DNA from: an uncultured Bacilli bacterium
GTDB lineage: Bacteria > Bacillota_I > Bacilli_A > RF39 > UBA660
Reading direction: 5' to 3'
NCBI GenBank assembly: GCA_934148875.1
Contig: CAKPDJ010000060.1
Span: forward strand, 1-7,728
DNA length: 7,728 bases
The translations under genes and the position numbers were made by a program. The number at the start of each line of letters is the position of its first letter. The first letter of the stretch is position 1. Positions 1 through 6,456 of this stretch are shown one piece after another. The notes beneath the pieces are model-generated. The model saw only the letters and a program-made list of their open reading frames with translations, did not search any database and was not told the origin of the DNA.

Positions 1-46
1 AAATAAAAAAAGAAAATCAAATTTATTATAAAATTCAACTTTCTTT
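1..46 (-). terminator. Intrinsic terminator of the mutL unit
   Basis: Seen: arms 9-24 and 31-46 form a 16-bp stem around a 6-nt loop (25-30). In the minus-strand transcript 13 pairs are Watson-Crick and three are G-U wobbles; in a plus-strand transcript the same three would be A-C mismatches, so the hairpin favours minus-strand transcription. The stem is followed by UUUUAUUU (8 to 1) at the window edge. It lies about 130 nt past the stop codon of the 82-residue gene. The stem has few G-C pairs, as expected in such an AT-rich genome. Termination is inferred, not shown. Confidence 0.68.
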
Positions 47-179
47 ATTATTTGCCCCAAAACTCTTTACACTAACTCATAATAATTGTATTTATTTGTC
101 TAACTAAACATTTATCATAATAATTAAAATAGCATATTATTCTGCCTTTCATTCAAGCAACACTTCCAAAATGAAACAC
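47..179. other. Untranslated stretch downstream of the small membrane gene
   Basis: This 133-nt gap would be the 3' untranslated part of the mutL transcript, between the stop codon at 180 and the terminator at 1-46. I see no convincing gene. It holds a possible 26-codon minus-strand reading frame (152 down to 72), a second copy of an 11-bp motif that also precedes the 82-residue gene (160-170, repeated at 434-444), and a direct repeat of TCATAATAATT at 77-87 and 115-125. Confidence 0.5.
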
Positions 180-428
180 TTAATCATCACATTCTTTATC
201 TTTTTTCTTTTTTCGATTATTATATTTATCAAAAGATAAAGTCAATACTTTATCAGCTACACGAGGAACAACAATAGACATAACAGCACCACCGATAAAC
301 AATTGCTTAGGATATAAATCAGAGTTTCTAGATAAGGTTACACCCAAAGTATAAACACCAATCATTGATAATGAAGAAACCCCACCAATAACGATATTTT
401 GAATTTTAGACAATTTTTTATCTTCCAT
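180..428 (-). CDS. Small predicted membrane protein, unknown function
   Basis: An 82-residue protein I do not recognise. Two hydrophobic stretches (about residues 11-32 and 42-58) are joined by a short polar segment containing RNSDLYPK. This suggests a two-pass membrane hairpin. The C-terminal tail (about 67-82) is highly charged: a lysine/arginine cluster (RKKKKDK) ends in acidic residues. By the positive-inside rule, the lysine-rich N-terminus and the tail would both be cytoplasmic. The ATG is preceded by GGAAG eight bases upstream, an acceptable ribosome binding site. The gene starts 29 nt after the mutL stop on the same strand, with no terminator between, so it is probably the last gene of the mutL transcript. 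An exact TATAAT (452-457) abuts the mutL stop but lacks a good -35. Nothing in the protein points to DNA repair; the link to mutL is positional only. Confidence 0.72.
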   Translation of the reverse strand: MEDKKLSKIQNIVIGGVSSLSMIGVYTLGVTLSRNSDLYPKQLFIGGAVMSIVVPRVADKVLTLSFDKYNNRKKKKDKECDD

Positions 429-457
429 ATTCTACACTTCCAAATCTGAAAATTATA

Positions 458-2251
458 TTACATAGAACGCTTAAAGAGTTTTTCTAAATCATACTTTGAA
501 TAAGTAATAATTGTAGGCCTTCCATGTGGACAAGTAAACGGATTATCACATGATCTTAATCTATCTAAAAGTGTTTCCATACTAGCAAGTTCTATATGAT
601 CATTAGCTTTAATAGAAGCCTTACAAGCAACAGTTGCCGCAATATGATCTAAATAACGATCTAATCTAAAGTTTTCCGTTGTTGTTATTATATCAAATAT
701 TTTTCTAAGAGCAACCTCTACATTAGACTTAGTTAACCATATTGGTATAGTTCTAATTAATAAAGTTTGAAATCCAAATTCTTCATAACCTATTCCAAGA
801 CTATCCAAAATGTTAAAGTTCTCTTTTAATATTATGTATTCATTACTAGGAAATTCTAAAGTAATTGGTACCAACAAATCAGTTACATTTGGTTTAGGAT
901 TAGACATTTCGTGTAAATAATATTCATAATTAACTCTCTCATTAGCAGCATGTTGATCTATTAAAAACATACCATCTTCATTTTCAGCCACAATATAAGT
1001 ACCATGGACTAAACCAACAGGATACATTTTCTTTATTCTTTCCTTTTTTTCATTATTTGAACTAGAAATATCATCATTATTTTTTGATGTTTGATATGGT
1101 ACTTTTTCCTCTTGAACATCAAAATTTAACGTCATTTTTTCAAACTCATTAAATTCTTCATCTTTCTTAGCTTCATCAAACTCATCAAATCTACTAGGAG
1201 TATATACCGTTGAAATAACAGTTTTATTTCCCTCTATCTTAGTTTCCAAAGACGCATCAGGTATTAAAGTAAGAGATTCTAATTTCTCAGTAATAATCTT
1301 ATTAATTAAATCCCTTAAAGTATCCATTTTTGAAAACTTAACATCCATCTTAGTAGGATGTATATTAACATCTATTAATATTGGGTCAACATCTATTTTC
1401 ATAACTATTATTGGATACCTATCTTGAGGTATATAAGTATGATAACTATCTGCAATATAACGAATTATATCTTGATTACGAATAACTCTACCATTTACTA
1501 AAATAGTTATACAGTTACGATTACTCTTTTGAAGTTCTGGATAAGAAATATAACCTGTTATTTTATAATCTTCATTTTCTCCATTTATTTCAATCATTTT
1601 TTTAGTAACAGATAATCCATATATATCATTAATTACTTTTAAAAGTCTACCACTACCATCAGTTTTTAATAAAACTTTATCATTATTGATCAATGTAAAA
1701 CGTATTTCAGGATAGCTTAAGGCCATTTTATTTACATATTCAGTAATATAAGCCAATTCCGTATATAAATTCTTTAAATATTTTAATCTAACTGGTGTAT
1801 TATAAAACAAATTCTTAACTAATATCGAAGTTCCTTCAGTTAAATCACTAGAATTAACTGATACTAATTTACCACCATTAATTACTACTTCTGTTCCTTC
1901 AACTTTATTACTGGTTTTTAATGTAACATTAGATACACTGGCAATTGAAGGTAATGCTTCACCTCTAAAACCTAAACTACCTATATGAAACAAATCATTT
2001 TCCTTCTTCAATTTACTAGTTGCATGTCTAGAAAAAGCAAGAACTGCATCCTCTTTATCCATACCAATACCATTATCAGTAATTTTAATTTCTTTAACAC
2101 CAGAATCAATTAGCTCTATTTTAATTTCAGTAGCTTTAGCATCAATAGAATTTTCAACCAATTCCTTAACAACATTCATACATTTTTCTACTACTTCTCC
2201 AGCCGCAATTTTATTAGCCAATACTTCATCCATTATTTGTATTTTACTCAT
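458..2251 (-). CDS. mutL: DNA mismatch repair protein MutL
   Basis: This 597-residue protein has full MutL length and architecture. The N-terminal GHKL ATPase shows ELVENSIDA (30-38, with catalytic Glu33), DNGIGM (59-64), GFRGEAL (94-100) and DVNIHPTK (294-301). An acidic, poorly conserved linker spans about 331-405. The C-terminal dimerisation/endonuclease domain has DQHAANERVNYE (432-443, the DQHA-X2-E-X4-E nicking motif), ACKASIKAN (542-550), CPHGRP (574-579) and FKR (593-595). It therefore belongs to the endonuclease-proficient class typical of bacteria without MutH. In this class MutL couples MutS mismatch recognition to strand nicking. The clamp-binding motif seems degenerate (TDLLVP at 457-462, where Bacillus has QEMIVP). 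The ATG follows GTGTGAT, which can pair with the 16S rRNA tail. A terminator lies just upstream and a TATAAT promoter lies between, so mutL heads its own unit with the 82-residue gene. No mutS is in the window. Confidence 0.97.
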   Translation of the reverse strand: MSKIQIMDEVLANKIAAGEVVEKCMNVVKELVENSIDAKATEIKIELIDSGVKEIKITDNGIGMDKEDAVLAFSRHATSKLKKENDLFHIGSLGFRGEALPSIASVSNVTLKTSNKVEGTEVVINGGKLVSVNSSDLTEGTSILVKNLFYNTPVRLKYLKNLYTELAYITEYVNKMALSYPEIRFTLINNDKVLLKTDGSGRLLKVINDIYGLSVTKKMIEINGENEDYKITGYISYPELQKSNRNCITILVNGRVIRNQDIIRYIADSYHTYIPQDRYPIIVMKIDVDPILIDVNIHPTKMDVKFSKMDTLRDLINKIITEKLESLTLIPDASLETKIEGNKTVISTVYTPSRFDEFDEAKKDEEFNEFEKMTLNFDVQEEKVPYQTSKNNDDISSSNNEKKERIKKMYPVGLVHGTYIVAENEDGMFLIDQHAANERVNYEYYLHEMSNPKPNVTDLLVPITLEFPSNEYIILKENFNILDSLGIGYEEFGFQTLLIRTIPIWLTKSNVEVALRKIFDIITTTENFRLDRYLDHIAATVACKASIKANDHIELASMETLLDRLRSCDNPFTCPHGRPTIITYSKYDLEKLFKRSM

Positions 2252-2278
2252 ATTATCACACTCACTTCTACTACATCA

Positions 2279-2307
2279 ATTATATCTCATTTTTTATACA
2301 AACAAAA
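2279..2307 (-). promoter_or_regulatory. Probable mutL promoter
   Basis: Reading the minus strand, an exact TATAAT -10 occupies 2279-2284. The best -35 options are poor: TTTTGT at 2302-2307 (17-bp spacer) or TTGTTT at 2300-2305 (15-bp spacer). It lies directly after the terminator of the uvrC unit and about 21 nt of leader would precede the mutL ATG. Position and the perfect -10 support it; the weak -35 limits confidence. Confidence 0.5.
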
Positions 2308-2349
2308 GAAAAAGAAAAGCACTTTAACTTATTTTATGCTTTTCTCTTT
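2304..2349 (-). terminator. Intrinsic terminator of the uvrC unit
   Basis: Arms 2313-2321 and 2337-2345 form a perfect 9-bp stem (AGAAAAGCA with TGCTTTTCT) around a 15-nt loop. The stem extends to 13 bp (2309-2321 with 2337-2349) through one G-U pair that exists only in minus-strand RNA. The 3' side runs into TTTTCTTTTG. The ascending arm lies in the last codons of the 114-residue gene and the stop codon is in the loop, so stop and terminator overlap. It separates the uvrC unit from mutL. Confidence 0.65.
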
Positions 2350-2673
2350 ACCATTTTCAAAATCATCTAAATTTTTTGCTATCCTAATAACTTCATCAAA
2401 TGATAATCGTTTCAAAGATAGTATTTCATTTAAATAGCGAGTATTTATCAAATAATATTTATCAGAACTAATATTATCAACCCTAGAATCAACTCCTAAT
2501 AAAGCAGATAATCTATCCGGAAGATTTTCGTTATCAGATAATATAGTGTATCTTTCTCTTTTTTTAGTTTTAATAGCCAAATAACGATTAGTAGATACAC
2601 TACCAACCCCATTTTCAAAATATAAAAGATTACCAATTAATAAATTTTTAGTCTTAAAACCAGATAATTTCAT
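2329..2673 (-). CDS. Conserved-looking hypothetical protein after uvrC
   Basis: A 114-residue protein I cannot assign. It starts MKLSGFKTKN and is rich in Lys, Leu, Asn and Asp. It has no signal peptide, membrane segment or Cys cluster. An N-terminal beta-rich part (about 1-45) is followed by a charged, probably helical C-terminus (about 78-108), suggesting a small soluble cytoplasmic protein. I place the start at the ATG at 2673, because a strong GAGGAG (2681-2686) sits seven bases before it. A five-residue longer reading from TTG at 2688 would put that ribosome binding site inside the gene. The start lies 32 nt after the uvrC stop on the same strand, so co-transcription with uvrC is likely. 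An extended -10 at the uvrC stop could also give separate expression. The gene ends in an intrinsic terminator. A role related to uvrC is only positional inference. Confidence 0.75.
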   Translation of the reverse strand: MKLSGFKTKNLLIGNLLYFENGVGSVSTNRYLAIKTKKRERYTILSDNENLPDRLSALLGVDSRVDNISSDKYYLINTRYLNEILSLKRLSFDEVIRIAKNLDDFENGKEKSIK

Positions 2674-2680
2674 TAAACCA

Positions 2681-2686
2681 CTCCTC
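2681..2686 (-). promoter_or_regulatory. Shine-Dalgarno site deciding the 114-residue gene's start
   Basis: On the minus strand GAGGAG lies seven bases before the ATG at 2673. It is one of the strongest ribosome binding sites in the window, and it rules against the upstream in-frame TTG at 2688, which would place this site inside the coding region. Confidence 0.75.
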
Positions 2687-2699
2687 AATAATTAGGCAT

Positions 2700-2708
2700 A
2701 TTATATCA
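2700..2708 (-). promoter_or_regulatory. Possible extended -10 promoter at the uvrC stop
   Basis: The minus strand reads TGATATAAT, in which the uvrC TGA stop supplies the TGn of an extended -10 followed by an exact TATAAT. No good -35 is seen 16-18 bp upstream (TGGATT at best), but extended -10 promoters can work without one. The leader to the ATG at 2673 would be about 20 nt. In such AT-rich DNA a chance match is quite possible. Confidence 0.3.
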
Positions 2709-4484
2709 TAATTCTTTCAAATAATCCATAAATTTTATAGCTACATCATGAGTAAGTACTGTTTCTAATTCTTCAACACTAGCTTCTTTCATTTTCTTTA
2801 ATGAACCGAATTTTTTCAAAAGTTCTTTTCTTCTAACTTCACCAATACCTGGAGCCATATCTAATAAAGTAGCTAATGTTCCCTTTTGTCTAATAGTTCT
2901 ATGATAACTAATTGCATAATTATGAACTTCTTCCTGTATTCTATTTAAAAATAAAAACAAATTACTATCCTTATCCATTTCTATTTCTTCTAAATTTTCG
3001 TTAACCAAAACATTAGTCTTATGCCTATCATTCTTTTTTAGCCCACAGATAGGTATATTTAAATTAAGATTTTTAATTATTTCTTTAGTAGCATTTATCT
3101 GTAACTCACCACCATCTACTAATATTAAATCAGGTGCAGTAACTTCTTCCATTAAAACTTTAAAATATCTTCTATAAATAACTTCTTTCATAGCACTTAA
3201 GTCATCTTTTACTTGAGATTCTATTTTAAACTTACGATACTCATTTTTATTAGGTAAAAAATGATCAAACACTACCATACCCCCAACATAAAAAGTACCA
3301 AATAAATGTGAGTTATCAAACGCTTCTATCCTTTCTAATTTCGATAAATATAATAATTCCTTAAGTTCTTGTTCAGCCTTTAATCTATTTTCTTCATCTA
3401 ATTTAATAGTTTCATACTTTTCATCCAATAATATTTTAGCATTATCACAGGCTAAATCTATTAATTTTTTAATATCCCCTCTACTTGGAGAATTAACCTT
3501 AACATTTAAATAATTAGACATAACATCCTTATCAATAATACTAGGTACTATTATTTCTTTAGGAAGTAAATTATTTTTTTCATAAAACTCTATAATATAA
3601 CGTGTTAATGTCTCATCTATTTCATCTACAGTAGTAAAAATATCACTATGTTTACCAAACAGCAAACCTTCTCTTATATAAAAAGTAACTACTGATAAAT
3701 AATTATTATCTTGGTAAAAACCAAATACATCAAAATTATAATTTTTATTAAGATCAATTTTTTGTTTAGTTAGAGTTATATCAATATCCTGTAACATTTG
3801 TTTTAATTCTAAAGCTTTTTCAAAATTAAGATTATCACTAGCTTTCTGCATTTCCTCTTTTAATTTCTGTTCAATATGAGTACTATTTCCTTTAAGAAAT
3901 GCCGTAATTTCTTCTAACATTTGATTTTGTTTACTAATATCTATCTCCTTAGCACAGTAACCTAAACATTCACCAATATGATAATATAAGCAAACATCTT
4001 TTTTTAAATTTTCACACTTTCTAAGAGGATATATACGATTAATCATATTAACTGTTTTTCTAGCTGCTGTAACATTAGGATATGGTCCATATAATCTACT
4101 TTTATGTTTCTTACGATTAATATTTCTAACTATTCTAAGTCTTGGGTATTTTTCATTAGTAAGTTCAATATAAGGATAACTCTTATCATCTTTTAATAAA
4201 ATATTATATTTAGGATTATACTTTTTTATTAAAGTTATTTCTAGTATTAAAGATTCTAACTCACTAGAAGTAACAATATATTCAAAATCTACTATATCAT
4301 TAACTAACATAGCCGTCTTACCTGTATGAGTACCCATAAAATAACTCTTAACACGGTTATGTAAATTCTTAGCTTTACCAACATAAATAATAATACCATC
4401 TTTATTTTTCATTTGATAAGACCCAGGTAAGTTAGGAACAAGTTTAAGTTTCTCTTTTATATATTCTTTAATTTCCTCTGTCAT
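2706..4484 (-). CDS. uvrC: UvrABC excinuclease subunit UvrC
   Basis: This 592-residue protein has the usual UvrC length. UvrC makes the 3' and 5' incisions of nucleotide excision repair after UvrA/UvrB damage recognition. The N-terminal GIY-YIG nuclease (about 15-98) has GSY at 21-23, YVGKAKNLHNR at 34-44, and metal/active-site candidates Glu82 and Asn94. Four cysteines (157, 165, 173, 177) occupy the segment reported to hold an iron-sulfur cluster in E. coli UvrC. A UVR/UvrB-binding motif covers about 203-237. The RNase H-like second nuclease shows EAFDNSH (387-393), LVDGGE (455-460) and DRH (486-488). Tandem helix-hairpin-helix DNA binding lies at the end (541-590, PGIGEVRRKELL). The ATG is preceded by GAGGGG five bases away, a strong site, with a good promoter upstream. 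It starts the minus-strand unit, followed by the 114-residue gene. The stop is TGA, arguing against a TGA-Trp code. Confidence 0.97.
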   Translation of the reverse strand: MTEEIKEYIKEKLKLVPNLPGSYQMKNKDGIIIYVGKAKNLHNRVKSYFMGTHTGKTAMLVNDIVDFEYIVTSSELESLILEITLIKKYNPKYNILLKDDKSYPYIELTNEKYPRLRIVRNINRKKHKSRLYGPYPNVTAARKTVNMINRIYPLRKCENLKKDVCLYYHIGECLGYCAKEIDISKQNQMLEEITAFLKGNSTHIEQKLKEEMQKASDNLNFEKALELKQMLQDIDITLTKQKIDLNKNYNFDVFGFYQDNNYLSVVTFYIREGLLFGKHSDIFTTVDEIDETLTRYIIEFYEKNNLLPKEIIVPSIIDKDVMSNYLNVKVNSPSRGDIKKLIDLACDNAKILLDEKYETIKLDEENRLKAEQELKELLYLSKLERIEAFDNSHLFGTFYVGGMVVFDHFLPNKNEYRKFKIESQVKDDLSAMKEVIYRRYFKVLMEEVTAPDLILVDGGELQINATKEIIKNLNLNIPICGLKKNDRHKTNVLVNENLEEIEMDKDSNLFLFLNRIQEEVHNYAISYHRTIRQKGTLATLLDMAPGIGEVRRKELLKKFGSLKKMKEASVEELETVLTHDVAIKFMDYLKEL

Positions 4485-4505
4485 ATAATCCCCTCTTTTG
4501 CTTGT

Positions 4506-4534
4506 ATTTTAACATTTATTTTAATAGATGTAAA
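4506..4534 (-). promoter_or_regulatory. uvrC promoter
   Basis: On the minus strand a -35 TTTACA (4529-4534) is separated by exactly 17 bp from a -10 TAAAAT (4506-4511). The -10 is preceded by TGT, making it an extended TGn -10. The predicted leader is only about 15 nt and consists largely of the GAGGGG ribosome binding site (4490-4495). I see no LexA-like inverted repeat around it. Confidence 0.65.
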
Positions 4535-4562
4535 TTAGATAAATTTTTAATTTTATATTTCA

Positions 4563-4568
4563 TATAAT
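4563..4568 (+). promoter_or_regulatory. Possible -10 of the deacetylase gene
   Basis: An exact TATAAT ends 16 nt before the ATG at 4585, giving a leader of about 10 nt that contains AGGTTGAT, a loose ribosome binding site. No recognisable -35 lies 16-18 bp upstream. The site shares a 100-bp divergent intergenic region with the uvrC promoter but does not overlap it. Confidence 0.38.
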
Positions 4569-4584
4569 TAATTAGGTTGATGTT

Positions 4585-5832
4585 ATGAAAAATAAAATTA
4601 TAAAAGCGAGTATTTTAATTATATTAATTATAATTTCTGTATTCTCTCTTAAATTAAAAAAAACTGATAAAGATAATAATATAGAAACAAATATAGAAGA
4701 ATCTAAGCAATATGTAATTAGTGTTAATTATCCAAAAACTAATATTAAAAAATTAGATAATGAAGTAGAAAATTTTGTCTTATCACAAATAAGTATGTTT
4801 AAGGATAAAGCTAAAGATATTAAATATTTAATAGACCGTGATGAATTAAATATTGATTATGATTATTACGTTGTAAATAATAGATATATCAATATAAGTT
4901 TAAAGTTATATATTTATCATAGTTTAGAAAATACAGAAGAATATTATGTTCAGATTTATTCTTTTGATAAAGAAAGTAATAATTTTTATGATATTCTAGA
5001 TATATTCAAAAATACAGATGAACTTTTAGAAAAAATAAATAGTTTTTTGGTAAGTAATGATAAAAGTAGAATTCATGATTTAGGTGAATTATCTTACTCT
5101 TTTAGTAAAGATTATTTAGTAATTTATCTTATACAAGACAAATTAAATATATATGAAATACCGTTAAACTCATTTAAGTTAAATATAAAAATTATAAATT
5201 ATATAGAAGAAGTAAAAACAAGTGAAGTAAGTAAAACTAATAAAGTAATAGACCCAAAATTACCAGTTGTTGCCTTAACTTTTGATGATGGGCCAAGTAA
5301 ATACACCAAAGATATTATTAATACTTTAAAGGTCAACAATGTAAATGCAACATTTTTTGTTTTAGGTAATAAAGTAGAAATATATAAAGATATAATTAGT
5401 GAAAGTATTAAAAACGGTAATGAAATTGGCAATCACTCTTATAATCACAAATGGCTTAGTAAACTATCAACTAATGAGTTATTAGATCAAATAAATAAAA
5501 CGCAGGATATTTTAAAATCAACCGTTAATTATACTCCTACTTGTTTTAGACCAACGTATGGTTCGGTTAACAATAGAATTAGAAAAAATATTGATTTATC
5601 AATCACGTTATGGACTGTAGATACAAAAGACTGGAAAATAAAAAATGCTGACCGTATAGTAGAAAAAGCTTTAAAGAATATTGAAGATGGGGATATAATT
5701 TTAATGCACGATATTTTTGAAAGAAGCAGTGAAGCTTTAAAAAAACTTATACCAAAATTAAAAGAACAAGGATACCAATTTGTAACAATTAGCGAATTAG
5801 AAGAAGTAAAGTTATTACGCACTAAATATTAA
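4585..5832 (+). CDS. Membrane-anchored peptidoglycan/polysaccharide deacetylase (NodB type)
   Basis: A 415-residue protein with a lysine-rich start and one hydrophobic segment (about 5-22). There is no lipobox, so it is probably a signal anchor placing the rest outside. Residues about 42-205 resemble the DUF3298/DUF4163-type domain in front of PdaC-like enzymes (moderate confidence). The NodB (CE4) domain at about 227-405 has all five motifs: TFDDGP (232-237, base Asp234 and metal Asp235), HSYNH (284-288, metal His284 and His288), RPTYG (322-326), DTKDW (346-350) and LMHD (373-376, His375). By family it removes acetyl groups from N-acetylglucosamine or N-acetylmuramate in peptidoglycan, often giving lysozyme resistance. 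The exact sugar cannot be read from sequence; PgdA of Streptococcus is a similar layout. It is transcribed away from uvrC, and the next gene has its own promoter. It implies a walled cell. Confidence 0.92.
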   Translation: MKNKIIKASILIILIIISVFSLKLKKTDKDNNIETNIEESKQYVISVNYPKTNIKKLDNEVENFVLSQISMFKDKAKDIKYLIDRDELNIDYDYYVVNNRYINISLKLYIYHSLENTEEYYVQIYSFDKESNNFYDILDIFKNTDELLEKINSFLVSNDKSRIHDLGELSYSFSKDYLVIYLIQDKLNIYEIPLNSFKLNIKIINYIEEVKTSEVSKTNKVIDPKLPVVALTFDDGPSKYTKDIINTLKVNNVNATFFVLGNKVEIYKDIISESIKNGNEIGNHSYNHKWLSKLSTNELLDQINKTQDILKSTVNYTPTCFRPTYGSVNNRIRKNIDLSITLWTVDTKDWKIKNADRIVEKALKNIEDGDIILMHDIFERSSEALKKLIPKLKEQGYQFVTISELEEVKLLRTKY

Positions 5833-5833
5833 T

Positions 5834-5862
5834 TTTACAAACATTTTCTATTATTATATAAT
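5834..5862 (+). promoter_or_regulatory. Promoter of the YigZ-family gene
   Basis: TTTACA (5834-5839), a 17-bp spacer and an exact TATAAT (5857-5862) form the best promoter in the window, starting one base after the deacetylase stop codon. Transcription would begin near 5869, only about nine bases before the ATG, so the leader would be little more than the ribosome binding site. Confidence 0.7.
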
Positions 5863-5868
5863 ATTGTT

Positions 5869-5874
5869 GGTGAT
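5869..5874 (+). promoter_or_regulatory. GGTGAT ribosome binding site
   Basis: GGTGAT lies three bases before the ATG at 5878. It matches the downstream part of the full anti-Shine-Dalgarno complement (AAGGAGGTGATC) rather than the usual GGAGG core. The shifted pairing explains the short spacing. mutL has a related GTGTGAT in the same position. Confidence 0.5.
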
Positions 5875-5877
5875 AAT

Positions 5878-6456
5878 ATGCAAACTATCAAAGAAAATAA
5901 TAGTGATAAATACGAGGTAAAACAGTCAAAATTTATAACTTTACTTTATAAAATAAATAATATCGACGATGTAAATAAGTGTTTACAGGAGGCAAAAAGT
6001 AATTACAAAGATGCTACTCACTACTGTTATGCGTACAAATTCGATGATATTCAAAAGTTTAGTGATGATGGTGAACCTGGTGGAACAGCGGGACTTCCTA
6101 TCATGGAAGTATTAAATAAAAGAAATATTAGTAATGTATTATGCATTGTAGTTAGATATTTTGGTGGAATTAAATTAGGTGCCGGTGGCTTAGTTAGAGC
6201 TTATACTAAAGCTGTTTGTAATGTCATAGATAAAACAGAATTAATAACATTAGTAAAAGGCTATTTAATAAAAATAATAACCAATTATGATAATCAAAAA
6301 GAATATGATTACTTATTTAAAGATAAAATAATAAAAAAAGAATTTAATGATACGATAACTTATTATATAGAAATGGACAAAGATGAAGTTAACAAACTGA
6401 TACAAATAGATTACAAAATAGTAGAAGAAAAATGGATAGAAAAAGATATAAGTTAA
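5878..6456 (+). CDS. yigZ: YigZ / IMPACT family protein (UPF0029 plus DUF1949)
   Basis: A 192-residue cytoplasmic protein, close to the ~205 residues of E. coli YigZ. The N-terminal UPF0029 (IMPACT-like) domain, about 1-115, has the family signatures FSDDGEPGGTAGLPIM (61-76) and VVRYFGGIKLGAGGLVRAY (91-109). The C-terminal part (about 125-190) fits the ferredoxin-like DUF1949 domain. Eukaryotic IMPACT regulates the GCN2 kinase. The bacterial role is not settled, with proposals around nucleic acid binding or translation. The Bacillus counterpart is called yvyE. The ATG has GGTGAT just upstream and a near-consensus promoter starting one base after the deacetylase stop, so it can be expressed alone, although no terminator blocks read-through from the deacetylase. 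Its last codons form one arm of a hairpin shared with the convergent surface gene. Confidence 0.93.
   Translation: MQTIKENNSDKYEVKQSKFITLLYKINNIDDVNKCLQEAKSNYKDATHYCYAYKFDDIQKFSDDGEPGGTAGLPIMEVLNKRNISNVLCIVVRYFGGIKLGAGGLVRAYTKAVCNVIDKTELITLVKGYLIKIITNYDNQKEYDYLFKDKIIKKEFNDTITYYIEMDKDEVNKLIQIDYKIVEEKWIEKDIS

Noticed and set aside
77..125. Direct repeat TCATAATAATT (77-87 and 115-125) as a mobile-element or CRISPR trace
   Set aside because: Only two short AT-rich copies, no inverted ends, no transposase and no spacer-repeat periodicity.
2237..2437. 66-codon plus-strand reading frame
   Set aside because: It overlaps mutL's start and the 114-residue gene antisense, covers a terminator hairpin, and its low-complexity Ser/Thr/Lys/Phe content looks like a shadow of the minus-strand genes.
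2329..2688. TTG start at 2688 for the 114-residue gene
   Set aside because: The strong GAGGAG at 2681-2686 would fall inside the gene and is ideally placed for the ATG at 2673.
2674..2708. TGA at the end of uvrC read as tryptophan
   Set aside because: The protein already ends after complete helix-hairpin-helix domains, Trp codons checked are TGG, and read-through adds only about ten residues before TAA.
4485..4584. LexA or other operator in the uvrC/deacetylase intergenic region
   Set aside because: I looked for CGAAC/GTTCG-type and other inverted repeats and saw none beyond AT-rich tracts.
5199..5432. 77-codon minus-strand frame inside the deacetylase
   Set aside because: Antisense to the intact NodB domain, with no ribosome binding site or recognisable family.
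5529..5822. 97-codon minus-strand frame inside the deacetylase
   Set aside because: Antisense to motifs 3-5 of the deacetylase; the hydrophobic composition is a by-product of AT-rich coding on the other strand.
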